In this document: piece after piece, positions 1 through 6,627 of the stretch
Position numbering within the stretch: the first letter of the stretch is position 1
Layout of the letters: every line of letters starts with the position of its first letter
Assembly: GCA_018816665.1 (NCBI GenBank)
Contig: JAHIVM010000056.1
Location: 1-10,275 of the forward strand
Length of the DNA: 10,275 bases
Reading direction: 5' to 3'
Source of the DNA: Candidatus Zixiibacteriota bacterium
GTDB taxonomy: Bacteria > Zixibacteria > MSB-5A5 > GN15 > FEB-12
Program-made: the position numbers and the translations under genes
Notes under the pieces: generated by a model
The model's database searches: none
The model's input: the letters and a program-made list of their open reading frames with translations, nothing else
What the model was told of the DNA's origin: nothing

Positions 1-321
1 GGCCAGGTCCAGCAACGCCTGAACAGTGCCGTTCTCGCCCGAGCCGCCGTGCAATGCCAGAAAAACAAGGTCCACATCGGCAAAGCGCGGATCGCCCAGC
101 GATTCCACCAATGATCCGGTCTCCTGAGGACCGGTCACGGCCGTCACCAGCTCATCCAGCAGGTATTCACTCCTGTCATTCAGGAGGGATCGGCCCGATG
201 ACGGGTCCGCCGCCAGAACTTCGTGTCCCAGCCTCTTCAGGGCTGCAACTACCGCCGCTCCGGTAGTAAGAGAAACCTTGCGTTCACTGGAGTCCCCTCC
301 AGCCAGGACCAGTACCTTCAC
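1..321 (-). CDS. ddl: D-alanine--D-alanine ligase, N-terminal part (cut by window edge)
   Basis: Cytoplasmic ATP-dependent ligase that joins two D-alanines into the dipeptide used for the peptidoglycan pentapeptide. Only the first 107 residues are present; the frame is open to position 1. Visible family marks are the N-terminal strand and loop VLVLAGGDSSERKVSL (residues 3-18), with the glycine-rich loop and the Ser-Glu-x-x-Val-Ser pattern, and LALHGGSGENGTVQALL (about residues 88-104), matching the 'LHG..GEDG..QG.L' segment of Ddl enzymes. The start is GTG at 321-319. It overlaps the TGA of the upstream dedA gene in a GTGA arrangement, and a GGGAGGG Shine-Dalgarno sequence lies about 10 bases upstream. 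The central ATP-grasp domain and the active-site residues lie outside the window, so activity cannot be judged. It is the most distal gene seen in the ispD-ispF-dedA run. The family call is firm. Confidence 0.9.
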   Translation of the reverse strand, partial: MKVLVLAGGDSSERKVSLTTGAAVVAALKRLGHEVLAADPSSGRSLLNDRSEYLLDELVTAVTGPQETGSLVESLGDPRFADVDLVFLALHGGSGENGTVQALLDLA

Positions 322-950
322 TTGCCGTTACCCTCCCGGGTTTTGGTTATCTTCCGTACGATATACAACACCACCAGCACCGCCACCAAAGGCCAGCCAA
401 TATAGTTGTACGTCTTGAAGTAGTGCTCGATTACGTCGAGATGCTCTATTAGTTTGTACCCCAGGTATACCAGCAGGCTGGCAAACATCACATAAGAAAT
501 GCCGGTATACACAGCCATTTTGGTGGCCGAATACTTGCCCATCCCGGCCGCCAGAGCCAGAATGACGCGAAACCCCACGACAAAGCGAGACACAATCAGT
601 AACCAGCCACCGTGACGTTTGAATTTTGCCTCCACCTCAACGATATCAGCCGCCGAGAACAGCCTGTAGTTTTTGCGCATGAAAAAATCCCGACCGTACC
701 GTCGCCCCAGATAATACACGACCATGATCGAGCACATCCCACCACCGATCACCGATATCAGCACATACAGGGGCGTCAGCCGCGAGACAGCAATCAGTCC
801 CCCGGCGGCTACAATGAAGCTGTCACCGGGAAAGGGCGGCGTAATATTCTCGATAAAGCACGCCAGAAAAATCGCGGCGTACACCCAGAAGGTGCCGTAC
901 GCGAACACATAATCCAGGTACTGGTTAATGACCTGCAGAGATTCACTCAT
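318..950 (-). CDS. DedA-family (VTT domain) inner-membrane protein
   Basis: Polytopic membrane protein of 210 residues, the usual size for DedA proteins. Hydrophobic segments lie at about 20-35, 44-82, 115-137, 146-167 and 184-199. Family marks are the acidic pair in FIENITPPFPGD (E34, D43), the GRRYGRDFF segment (82-90), and the arginine motif SRFVVGFR (R122, R128) followed by a small-residue AAGMG stretch. The family's usual proline between the two arginines is replaced here (V125). Some DedA proteins are established undecaprenyl-phosphate flippases that recycle the lipid carrier for wall synthesis; others are linked to membrane potential or drug tolerance, so the exact substrate is not certain. 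Its place between ispF and ddl supports an envelope role. The ATG lies inside the end of ispF (8-base overlap) with no strong Shine-Dalgarno sequence, suggesting translational coupling. Confidence 0.88.
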   Translation of the reverse strand: MSESLQVINQYLDYVFAYGTFWVYAAIFLACFIENITPPFPGDSFIVAAGGLIAVSRLTPLYVLISVIGGGMCSIMVVYYLGRRYGRDFFMRKNYRLFSAADIVEVEAKFKRHGGWLLIVSRFVVGFRVILALAAGMGKYSATKMAVYTGISYVMFASLLVYLGYKLIEHLDVIEHYFKTYNYIGWPLVAVLVVLYIVRKITKTREGNGK

Positions 951-1431
951 GGCTGCTGATCAGGCAAACCGCCGACACGGCGATGCCTTCCTCGCGTCCT
1001 ACAAAACCGAGTGTTTCGGTGGTTGTCGCTTTCAGTCCTATCTGCTTTTCTGCAACGTTCAGGATGCGGGCGAGGTTCTTTTTCATGGCCGGGATGTGCG
1101 GCGCCATTTTGGGGCGTTCCGCCATAATAACGATATCAATGTTGTGAATTGTCCGGTAACCCTCGGCCGAGACCAGGCCCCATACCACGGCCAGCAACTC
1201 GCCGGAATCAGCGTCCTTGTAGCGGTCATCCGACGGAGGAAAGTGCTGGCCGATATCTCCGAGCCCCGCCGCTCCCAGGAGGGCATCGGCCACCGCATGA
1301 TACAACACGTCGGCATCGCTATGCCCCAGCAGGCCGCGTTCGAACGGGATAGCCACACCGCCGATAATGAGTTTCCGCCCTTCAACCAGTTGGTGAACAT
1401 CGTATCCCTGGCCAACCCTGAGCTGTGTCAT
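943..1431 (-). CDS. ispF: 2-C-methyl-D-erythritol 2,4-cyclodiphosphate synthase
   Basis: Fifth enzyme of the MEP (non-mevalonate) isoprenoid pathway. It cyclises CDP-methylerythritol 2-phosphate to the cyclodiphosphate with release of CMP, as a trimer with a zinc ion. At 162 residues it is full length. The metal ligands are visible: D11 and H13 in GYDVH, and H45 in the GHSDADVLYHAVADALLGA signature (36-54). The C-terminal KATTTETLGFVGREEGIA motif (about 133-150) holds the conserved threonine and glutamate near the active site. The ATG overlaps the ispD stop in an ATGA arrangement, and GGGAG lies 7 bases upstream. IspD makes the precursor of the IspF substrate, so the order matches the pathway apart from the intervening kinase IspE, which is not in this window. 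The two enzymes are separate here, unlike the IspDF fusion of some bacteria. Confidence 0.97.
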   Translation of the reverse strand: MTQLRVGQGYDVHQLVEGRKLIIGGVAIPFERGLLGHSDADVLYHAVADALLGAAGLGDIGQHFPPSDDRYKDADSGELLAVVWGLVSAEGYRTIHNIDIVIMAERPKMAPHIPAMKKNLARILNVAEKQIGLKATTTETLGFVGREEGIAVSAVCLISSHE

Positions 1432-2117
1432 CCCGGTTCTCCCTCAATGAACGCCCGGGCAATCAAGAGATCCTCCGGCGTAGTGACTTTCAGATTGATT
1501 GAGGACGATTCCACGGCGCGAACCTTGAATCCGCGTCTCTCTATCAAGGCGGTGTCATCGGTGGCCGATTCACCCGACTCCCGGGCATCCTCGTGAGCCT
1601 TCCGGATGAGATCGTACTGGAACACCTGCGGCGTCTGAGCCTGACAAAGGACCTTGCGATCAAGCGTCGCCAGAACAAACCCCTGCTCGACCCGCTTGAC
1701 CGTGTCAGTCACCGATTGAACCAACAGGGCGGCACGGTCTGTTGCCGCAACTTCGATCACCCGGTCAATGTCGGCCGGAGTGACCAGCGGCCGAGCACCG
1801 TCGTGAATCGCCACCAATGCCGTCGAAATGGGCATCCGTTCCAGCCCCAGGCGCACCGATTCCTGACGGGTGTCACCGCCCGGTACGATTTTGGTCACTT
1901 TGCGAAAACCGAAGGGATCGACCACCCGCTCCGAAACAAACAGCAGGTAGTCCTCGGCCACCACCAGCACGATTTCATCAATCAGACGGGCTGCCTCAAA
2001 CCGGCTGATGGTCCAGGCCAGCAGGGGCCGTCCGGCCACCTCACGATACTGTTTGGGGACATCGCCTCCAAAACGCTCGGAGCTGCCCGCGGCTACTATC
2101 AGGGCGCGATTCTTCAT
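1428..2117 (-). CDS. ispD: 2-C-methyl-D-erythritol 4-phosphate cytidylyltransferase
   Basis: Third enzyme of the MEP pathway. It transfers CMP from CTP to methylerythritol 4-phosphate. The 229-residue protein is full length. The nucleotide-binding loop VAAGSSERFGGDVPKQY (8-24) carries R15 and K22, equivalent to the catalytic Arg and Lys of the family. Other marks are RQESVRLGL (84-92), IHDGARPLV (104-112) with the substrate-contacting Asp and Arg, DRKVLCQAQTPQVF (153-166), and INLKVTTPEDL (207-217) with the conserved lysine. The start is the ATG just 42 bases after the queA stop. No Shine-Dalgarno sequence precedes it, and a TATATT hexamer sits 8 bases upstream, so translation may start on a nearly leaderless message or by reinitiation from queA. 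It overlaps ispF by 4 bases. Confidence 0.97.
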   Translation of the reverse strand: MKNRALIVAAGSSERFGGDVPKQYREVAGRPLLAWTISRFEAARLIDEIVLVVAEDYLLFVSERVVDPFGFRKVTKIVPGGDTRQESVRLGLERMPISTALVAIHDGARPLVTPADIDRVIEVAATDRAALLVQSVTDTVKRVEQGFVLATLDRKVLCQAQTPQVFQYDLIRKAHEDARESGESATDDTALIERRGFKVRAVESSSINLKVTTPEDLLIARAFIEGEPG

Positions 2118-2125
2118 AGTTGGAG

Positions 2126-2154
2126 AATATACGCCAGCTCATATCAAGGAGAAA
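2126..2154 (-). promoter_or_regulatory. Possible weak promoter for ispD-ispF-dedA-ddl
   Basis: On the minus strand, TATATT (2131-2126) resembles a -10 box. The sequence 17 bases upstream (TTTCTC, 2154-2149) is a poor -35 box. Initiation would fall at about 2119, two bases before the ispD ATG, giving an almost leaderless message. The gap between queA and ispD is only 42 bases, so readthrough from queA is equally possible. Confidence 0.25.
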
Positions 2155-2159
2155 GTTTT

Positions 2160-3200
2160 TTATAGAATCAGCATCGCATCGCCATAGCTGTAGAAGCGAT
2201 ACTTCTCACGAACCGCCTCCCGGTAGGACGTCAGGATATCATCCCGTCCGGCGAAGGCCGACACAAGCACCAGAAGCGACGATTTGGGGAGGTGGAAGTT
2301 CGTAATAAGATGGTCAACAAACCGGAACGTGTGACCGGGCTTGATATACAAATCAACCATCTCGGCAAACGGCTGTATGAGACCGTTCTGCGCCGGAGCC
2401 GACTCCAGGGTCCGCACGGATGTGGTCCCTACCGCAAAGATTTTGCCCCCGTGTGCCCGGACCTCGTTAAGACGATCGGCCACTGAGGACGGCAACTCCG
2501 CCCATTCGGGGTCGACCGTGTGATCGTGAATATTGTCCACTGTGATGGGCTTGAAGGTTCCGGGACCTACATGTAAGGTCACCTGCAGCACATCCACTCC
2601 GCGTTCGGCCAGTTTTGTCAGCAGGCCTTTGGTGAAGTGAAAACCGGCCGTGGGGGCCGCTACCGCCCCGGTGCGATCGCTACTGGCAAAAACAGTCTGG
2701 TACCGGCGCAGGTCCGAGGGGGAATCATCCCGACGAATATACTGCGGGAGAGGCACGTGCCCGCAATGAGCAATGATTCGGGCGGCAGCGCTCTCCGACC
2801 TGAAAACCACGCGCCAGCGGCCCCGACCAAGCCACTTGTCCAGCCGCGCCCAGCCGCCGCCGTCAAACAGAACCTCCTCACCTTCCGAGAGTCGTCGCGA
2901 CGGTCTTGCCAGCGCTTCCCAGCAGTCCCCGGACAACCCGTCGACCCGTCGCACCAGGAATATCTCCACCTTCGCCCCGGTGGCTTTGCGCCCTAAGAGG
3001 CGGGCCTTAAACACTTTAGTGTTATTGACCACCAGGACATCACCGGATTTGATGTGATTCAAAATCGACGGAAACGTTTCGTGGCGGCGCTCACCCGTGC
3101 CTCGGTCGTGAATAAGCAATCTGGAGCGATCACGCCTGCGGGCCGGAACCTGGGCAATAAGCTCTTTGGGCAATTCATAGTCGAACAGGGCCAGATCCAT
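2160..3200 (-). CDS. queA: S-adenosylmethionine:tRNA ribosyltransferase-isomerase
   Basis: Cytoplasmic enzyme that moves the ribosyl part of S-adenosylmethionine onto 7-aminomethyl-7-deazaguanine at the wobble position of tRNAs, giving epoxyqueuosine. The 346-residue protein has the family pattern from end to end: MDLALFDYELPKELIAQ at the start, DRSRLL (24-29), NNTKVFKARLLGRK (59-72), GAKVEIFLVR (75-84), TGAVAAPTAGFHFT (177-190), TLHVGPGTFKPI (208-219), AVGTTSVRTLES (256-267), TNFHLPKSSLLVLVSAFAG (300-318), and the C-terminal YRFYSYGDAMLIL. The ATG at 3200-3198 is chosen because family alignment begins at MDLALFDY and a GGAG lies about 8 bases upstream; the open frame continues 45 codons further without similarity and into the neighbouring gene. 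Clustering of queA with ruvCAB is common in bacteria. Confidence 0.97.
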   Translation of the reverse strand: MDLALFDYELPKELIAQVPARRRDRSRLLIHDRGTGERRHETFPSILNHIKSGDVLVVNNTKVFKARLLGRKATGAKVEIFLVRRVDGLSGDCWEALARPSRRLSEGEEVLFDGGGWARLDKWLGRGRWRVVFRSESAAARIIAHCGHVPLPQYIRRDDSPSDLRRYQTVFASSDRTGAVAAPTAGFHFTKGLLTKLAERGVDVLQVTLHVGPGTFKPITVDNIHDHTVDPEWAELPSSVADRLNEVRAHGGKIFAVGTTSVRTLESAPAQNGLIQPFAEMVDLYIKPGHTFRFVDHLITNFHLPKSSLLVLVSAFAGRDDILTSYREAVREKYRFYSYGDAMLIL

Positions 3201-3237
3201 ACGTACCACTCCGAAGCATTGACGTTCAACAGCCCGG

Positions 3238-3265
3238 AGGATACGGAATTCTGGCCCCGGTTCAA
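3238..3265 (-). promoter_or_regulatory. Possible promoter upstream of queA
   Basis: In the 85-base gap before queA, the minus strand has TTGAAC (3265-3260), 16 bases, then TATCCT (3243-3238), a fair sigma70-type pair with 4 of 6 matches in each box. It would give a leader of about 30 bases containing the GGAG Shine-Dalgarno sequence. This is inferred from hexamer matching only. Confidence 0.35.
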
Positions 3266-3285
3266 GCGAAATGTGAAGCTGAGGA

Positions 3286-3537
3286 TTACTTGCTGAGCCG
3301 GTCAAGCCACAGGTCGAGCAGCCCCCGCTGGTCATCGGTCAGGTCGTCGGGCATATCCTTCCCCTTGACCAGGTCCTCAAAAACCTGCAATGCCCGGCGG
3401 GTGTCACCTACCGTGAGAATTCGTCCGTCATCAGCCTTGAGCTTATCCCTGTATTTCTCGGTCTCTTCGGAAAGTATACGGGCAACTTTTCCGGGATTAC
3501 TGTGCGCGACAATAGGACGTTTGCGGTTGTCGGTCAT
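3286..3537 (-). CDS. Small hypothetical protein (83 residues)
   Basis: I do not recognise a family. The protein is 83 residues, soluble, charged and probably helical. It has a basic N-terminus (DNRKRP), then a mid-section rich in Lys, Glu and Asp (LSEETEKYRDKLKADDGRILTVGDTRRALQVFEDLVKGK) and a Leu/Asp-rich C-terminal helix ending in LDLWLDRLSK. There is no signal peptide, membrane segment or cysteine. The start chosen is the ATG at 3537-3535, because GGGGAGG lies 6 bases upstream; a TTG five codons earlier is in frame but lies inside that ribosome-binding site. The gene is 33 bases after the lipoprotein gene and 85 bases before queA, co-directional with both, so it probably belongs to the same transcript. 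A good Shine-Dalgarno sequence and its fit within the gene run support a real gene. Confidence 0.75.
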   Translation of the reverse strand: MTDNRKRPIVAHSNPGKVARILSEETEKYRDKLKADDGRILTVGDTRRALQVFEDLVKGKDMPDDLTDDQRGLLDLWLDRLSK

Positions 3538-3570
3538 GAAATGCCTCCCCAAGAAACCAAACGGGCGGGA

Positions 3571-4170
3571 CTACTGTAGCTGAACCGTACTCAGGACGCG
3601 CAGCTCCAGAATCTCTGTTTGTGTACTATCAAGCTTTTGATACTGGACAATTCCGACATCGGGAACAACATAAAACTTTTCCCACTCCCGAGGAACCGCA
3701 ACTGCCTCAGAACGGACGTATACGTAGCAGTTGTAATTGCCGGTGGGAACCTGCACCGGGGTGCGCGTGCCCACAACGGTCACATACCACTCAAATGCGG
3801 GACCGAACGGCCAGCCGGCCCCTATGAAGGTCGGATACTCAAACAACAATGTCAAAGAATCGGATTCGCTCCGGGCAAACCACAAGCCGCTGGCGCGCTC
3901 CGCCATCACCTCACCGACGTGAGTACGATAGACGGTCTCGTCGCCGGTTGTATCCTTGCTCACGATAACGATACTGTCTGTACTTTCAATCGGGTCCCCC
4001 CCGGCCGGGTACGTGAAGACGCGATACACCCAGCGGTTGCCCACTTCCAACGGGACTATCGTCCCCGGCGCGGGCCTGGGATCAACCGAATCGTCGCTGC
4101 AGCCTCCTGAGAACAGGCTCAGAAGCACAACACCCAGCAAAACGCCCAGGAATCCAATACGTGCGTGCAT
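3571..4170 (-). CDS. Predicted lipoprotein of unknown function
   Basis: A 199-residue exported protein. Residues 1-23 form a signal peptide with a hydrophobic core (GFLGVLLGVVLLSLFSGG), followed by C24 in a lipobox-like LFSGGC. Serine at +2 would not favour retention in the inner membrane, if E. coli sorting rules apply. The mature part starts with a short acidic, proline-rich linker and then IVPLEVGNRWVYRVFTYP (38-55), a pattern I associate with small beta-rich lipoproteins of uncultured FCB-type bacteria. The rest is rich in Val, Thr and Tyr, consistent with beta strands; only one further cysteine is visible (in GNYNCYVYV). The ATG follows a GGGGGGAGG run by 10 bases. The gene sits 26 bases after ruvB. 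A role in DNA repair is not implied; the placement is likely incidental. Confidence 0.82.
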   Translation of the reverse strand: MHARIGFLGVLLGVVLLSLFSGGCSDDSVDPRPAPGTIVPLEVGNRWVYRVFTYPAGGDPIESTDSIVIVSKDTTGDETVYRTHVGEVMAERASGLWFARSESDSLTLLFEYPTFIGAGWPFGPAFEWYVTVVGTRTPVQVPTGNYNCYVYVRSEAVAVPREWEKFYVVPDVGIVQYQKLDSTQTEILELRVLSTVQLQ

Positions 4171-4196
4171 GATTATTATGCCTCCCCCCCGACCGA

Positions 4197-5225
4197 CTAG
4201 AACAAATCTGCCTGGGGCCCGTCCGTACCAATCTTGAGCCCCAAATGCCGCGCCGCTTCCTCGGAAACCGTGCGGCCCCGTTTGGTCCGACGAATATAGC
4301 CGATTTTGAGCAGGAACGGCTCCACCATATCTACCAGCGTATCAATCTCTTCGTTCAGCGTGGCGCCCAGCGCCTCAATACCCACCGGTCCGCCTTTGTA
4401 GTAGCGAATAATCGTTTCCAGCAACTTTCGATCCAGAGCATCAAGGCCCATCGAATCGACACCCTCGGTATCAAGAGCTTTCACTGCAATGTCCACCCCA
4501 ACTTTGCCATCGCCCTTGACCGCCGCATAGTCGCGCACCCGTCGGAGCAGCCTGTTGGCGATACGAGGAGTGCCTCGGGAACGACCGGCAACAACGTCGG
4601 CGGCCTCGTTCTCTATCTGAATCTCGAGAAGCTGGGCCGATCGGCGGACGATTATGGCCAGATCCTCCGGTGGATAAAAGTCCAGATGATAGTGCAGGCC
4701 GAACCGGTCCCGAAGCGGTGCCGATAACATCCCGGCCCGGGTCGTGGCACCTATCAATGTGAATCGCTTGAGCGGCACGTTAATGACCTTCGCAAAGGCG
4801 CCTTTGTCCACAACGAAATCAACTTTATAGTCTTCCATGGCCGGATAGATGAACTCTTCAATAACCGATGACAACCGATGGATTTCGTCTATGAACAGCA
4901 CGTCGCCGTCGTTGAGATTGGTCAGGATGCCCATAAGATCGGCCGCCCGCTGCAGACCGGGACCCGATGTGGAGATGATTTTGCTGCCCATTTCGCGGGC
5001 GATTATGTGAGCGAGAGTGGTTTTGCCGAGACCGGGAGGACCGTACAACAGGACATGTTCGACAGCTTCATCGCGCTGTCGGGCAGCCTCTAGTAATACT
5101 TCCAGTTTGGCGCGTAACTCATGCTGCCCTATGTACTCAGAGAGACTACTCGGACGCAATGAGAACTGTACCAGATCCTCATCGTTGCCAACCTGATCGC
5201 CGCCTACTATTCGTTCACGTCCCAT
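4197..5225 (-). CDS. ruvB: Holliday junction branch-migration ATPase RuvB
   Basis: Hexameric AAA+ motor that, loaded by RuvA, pumps DNA through Holliday junctions during recombinational repair. The 342-residue protein is full length. Visible motifs are Walker A GPPGLGKT (62-69), Walker B VLFIDEIH (109-116), the sensor 1 region LIGATTRAGMLSAPLRDRFG with the arginine finger, the sensor 2 region RGTPRIANRLLRRVRDYA, and a C-terminal winged-helix domain containing GLDALDRKLL and GGPVGIEALGATLNEE. The acidic, variable N-terminus (GGDQVGNDED) is typical. The ATG overlaps the ruvA stop by one base (TAATG), and no separate Shine-Dalgarno sequence is seen, pointing to coupled translation with RuvA, its physical partner. 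Confidence 0.98.
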   Translation of the reverse strand: MGRERIVGGDQVGNDEDLVQFSLRPSSLSEYIGQHELRAKLEVLLEAARQRDEAVEHVLLYGPPGLGKTTLAHIIAREMGSKIISTSGPGLQRAADLMGILTNLNDGDVLFIDEIHRLSSVIEEFIYPAMEDYKVDFVVDKGAFAKVINVPLKRFTLIGATTRAGMLSAPLRDRFGLHYHLDFYPPEDLAIIVRRSAQLLEIQIENEAADVVAGRSRGTPRIANRLLRRVRDYAAVKGDGKVGVDIAVKALDTEGVDSMGLDALDRKLLETIIRYYKGGPVGIEALGATLNEEIDTLVDMVEPFLLKIGYIRRTKRGRTVSEEAARHLGLKIGTDGPQADLF

Positions 5226-5878
5226 TAGCTACTAATCTGTGTCTTTTGCATGGATCTGAAAATCACATTAATGAGTTCTTCTGCGGTTGCCACTTTCGGA
5301 TTGTTTTTCATGACCCGCTGAATCAACTCCTCGGCCTCACGGTGAGTATACTGCAACTGCACCAGAACCTCCAGCGCTTCTTCGATAAATGGCTGAGGTT
5401 TGGGTTTCTGGGTTGGAGCGGCCAACGGCTCACTATCGCGCGCCAGGGCATACTTGGCGGTTTTGCCGTGAAGTTCGGCAATAATCTTTTCGGCCAGCCT
5501 GCCCCCAACTCCGGGTAAGCGGTTGAGTCGGGACGCATCCTTGGTCTCGATAGCGGTGGCGATTTCGCTGATTGGCAGAATCAGAGACTTCAGGGCTTTT
5601 TTGATACCAAGTCCCGGGACCTGCGTAAACAGCGAGAAAAACTCCCGGTCGATCGTCTCTGTGAACCCCACTATGCGGGGATAGTGATTGGACTTACGGT
5701 CGCCGGCCTCGATGTAATAGATCGTTTCGAACGTGACCGGCTGCCCGATCCGGCCGTTGTTTTTCATACGTTCGGCCAGACCCGACGGCAATAGCACTTC
5801 ATAGAAGATGCCTCCGTTTTCCACCAGGGCGTATTGATCGTGAATCTGCGTGAGTTTCCCCGTGATCCGGCTGATCAT
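5225..5878 (-). CDS. ruvA: Holliday junction-binding protein RuvA
   Basis: Tetrameric protein that holds the Holliday junction in an open square form and recruits RuvB. The start MISRITGKL is the family start; the open frame runs 13 codons further into ruvC and is not used. The 217 residues comprise an OB-fold domain (1 to about 64) with the acidic region YYIEAGD (54-60, the acidic pin area), two helix-hairpin-helix motifs, VPGLGIKKALKSL (87-99) and LPGVGGRLAEKIIAEL (121-136), a flexible proline-rich linker (about 148-163), and a C-terminal RuvB-binding helical domain (about 164-211). It is slightly longer than the E. coli protein because of the linker. The ATG overlaps the ruvC stop in an ATGA arrangement. 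Confidence 0.97.
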   Translation of the reverse strand: MISRITGKLTQIHDQYALVENGGIFYEVLLPSGLAERMKNNGRIGQPVTFETIYYIEAGDRKSNHYPRIVGFTETIDREFFSLFTQVPGLGIKKALKSLILPISEIATAIETKDASRLNRLPGVGGRLAEKIIAELHGKTAKYALARDSEPLAAPTQKPKPQPFIEEALEVLVQLQYTHREAEELIQRVMKNNPKVATAEELINVIFRSMQKTQISS

Positions 5879-6366
5879 GACAGAGCCGCCTGCTGCTGGG
5901 CGGACAGAGCGTGGCACAGGGCAATCGCGAGCGCATCGGCAGCGTCCGCCGGTTCCGGAATGTTTTTTAGAGCCAGGGTCGACTGTATCATCTGCTGCAT
6001 CTGCGCCTTGGAGGCTCTCCCGTTTCCGGTCAGTGACTTTTTGATTCGGGTCGCAGCGTACGGCACGACCTCAATCCCGGCCTCGGCAGCCTTCAAAAAC
6101 ACTATCCCCCGCGCATGTCCCATGATTATGGCGGTTTTGGGGTGAGCGTAGTGCGAATACAACTCCTCAATCGACACAATCTCCGGTTTGAACTGCGCGA
6201 TTATCCCCTCAAGCTCGCGGGCGATGTCGGCCAGACGGTCCCCGGTAGACAACGACCGGATCGTGCGTATTACGCCGGCTTCCACCAGCTTGATCTTGCC
6301 TTTGTCCTCGTCGACAATCCCGTACCCGGTGATGTATAATCCCGGGTCTATTCCTAATACTCTCAT
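5875..6366 (-). CDS. ruvC: Crossover junction endodeoxyribonuclease RuvC
   Basis: Dimeric, Mg2+-dependent resolvase that makes symmetric nicks at Holliday junctions, acting with RuvAB. It has 163 residues and the RNase H-like fold. The four catalytic acids are visible: D7 in LGIDPG, E67 in SIEEL, and D141 and D144 in PADAADALAIALCH. The segment KKSLTGNGRASKAQMQQMI (109-127) is the usual DNA-binding stretch. The start MRVLGIDPG is the family start; the frame stays open 44 codons upstream, but that stretch has no family similarity. There is no Shine-Dalgarno sequence, and a promoter-like pair places transcription initiation on the ATG, so the message may be leaderless. It is the first gene of the minus-strand block. 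Confidence 0.97.
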   Translation of the reverse strand: MRVLGIDPGLYITGYGIVDEDKGKIKLVEAGVIRTIRSLSTGDRLADIARELEGIIAQFKPEIVSIEELYSHYAHPKTAIIMGHARGIVFLKAAEAGIEVVPYAATRIKKSLTGNGRASKAQMQQMIQSTLALKNIPEPADAADALAIALCHALSAQQQAALS

Positions 6367-6372
6367 GGCTCG

Positions 6373-6401
6373 AACATAGCCGGGAGACGCTGTCAATTCA
6401 A
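6373..6401 (-). promoter_or_regulatory. Probable ruvC promoter, leaderless arrangement
   Basis: On the minus strand, TTGAAT (6401-6396), a 17-base spacer and TATGTT (6378-6373) match a sigma70-type pair at 4 of 6 positions each. The expected initiation base is 6366, which is the A of the ruvC ATG. No Shine-Dalgarno sequence lies between. This would drive the whole ruvC-to-ddl block. Confidence 0.45.
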
Positions 6402-6426
6402 TTAAAAACTCGAATACGACGGTTGG

Positions 6427-6440
6427 GCGGCTTCCGCCGC
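6427..6440. repeat. Short GC hairpin with tetraloop
   Basis: A perfect 5-bp stem (GCGGC/GCCGC) closes a 4-base loop, TTCC on the plus strand and GGAA, a GNRA-type loop, on the minus strand. No T-run follows within 10 bases on either strand, so it is not a standard intrinsic terminator. It lies upstream of the ruvC promoter. Confidence 0.45.
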
Positions 6441-6483
6441 AGGGGTGTTCAGTCCGGATCCTCAGATTGTTCAACCCTTCCAA

Positions 6484-6519
6484 GCGGAGACATTCCATGC
6501 CCGTAGCGCAGGTCTCCGC
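6484..6519 (+). repeat. Inverted repeat, hairpin A
   Basis: GCGGAGAC (6484-6491) and GTCTCCGC (6512-6519) are perfect 8-base complements separated by 20 bases. The loop can add a TGC/GCA pairing (6498-6500 with 6508-6510). The right arm can instead pair with the left arm of the hairpin at 6587-6627. Confidence 0.55.
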
Positions 6520-6586
6520 AAGAAGCAGTCTAAATCACTACAGAACATGAGTCAGCTAGTCACAAGTATGGAGTCAACATCCGCCT

Positions 6587-6627
6587 CAGAGACCTGCGTC
6601 CCCTTTGTTACTTCACGCCGGTCTCTG
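6587..6627 (+). repeat. Inverted repeat, hairpin B
   Basis: CAGAGACC (6587-6594) pairs with GGTCTCTG (6620-6627). After one T-C mismatch, GCGT (6596-6599) pairs with ACGC (6615-6618), giving 12 pairs around a 15-base loop. This is the strongest structure in the intergenic region. It has no adjoining T-run on the plus strand. Confidence 0.6.

Noticed and set aside
3201..3335. 45-codon upstream extension of queA
   Set aside because: It overlaps the end of the 83-residue gene, and QueA proteins start at MDLALFDY, where a Shine-Dalgarno sequence is present.
6367..6498. 44-codon upstream extension of ruvC
   Set aside because: RuvC proteins begin at MRVLGIDPG. The extension crosses the promoter-like hexamers and a GC hairpin and has no family similarity.
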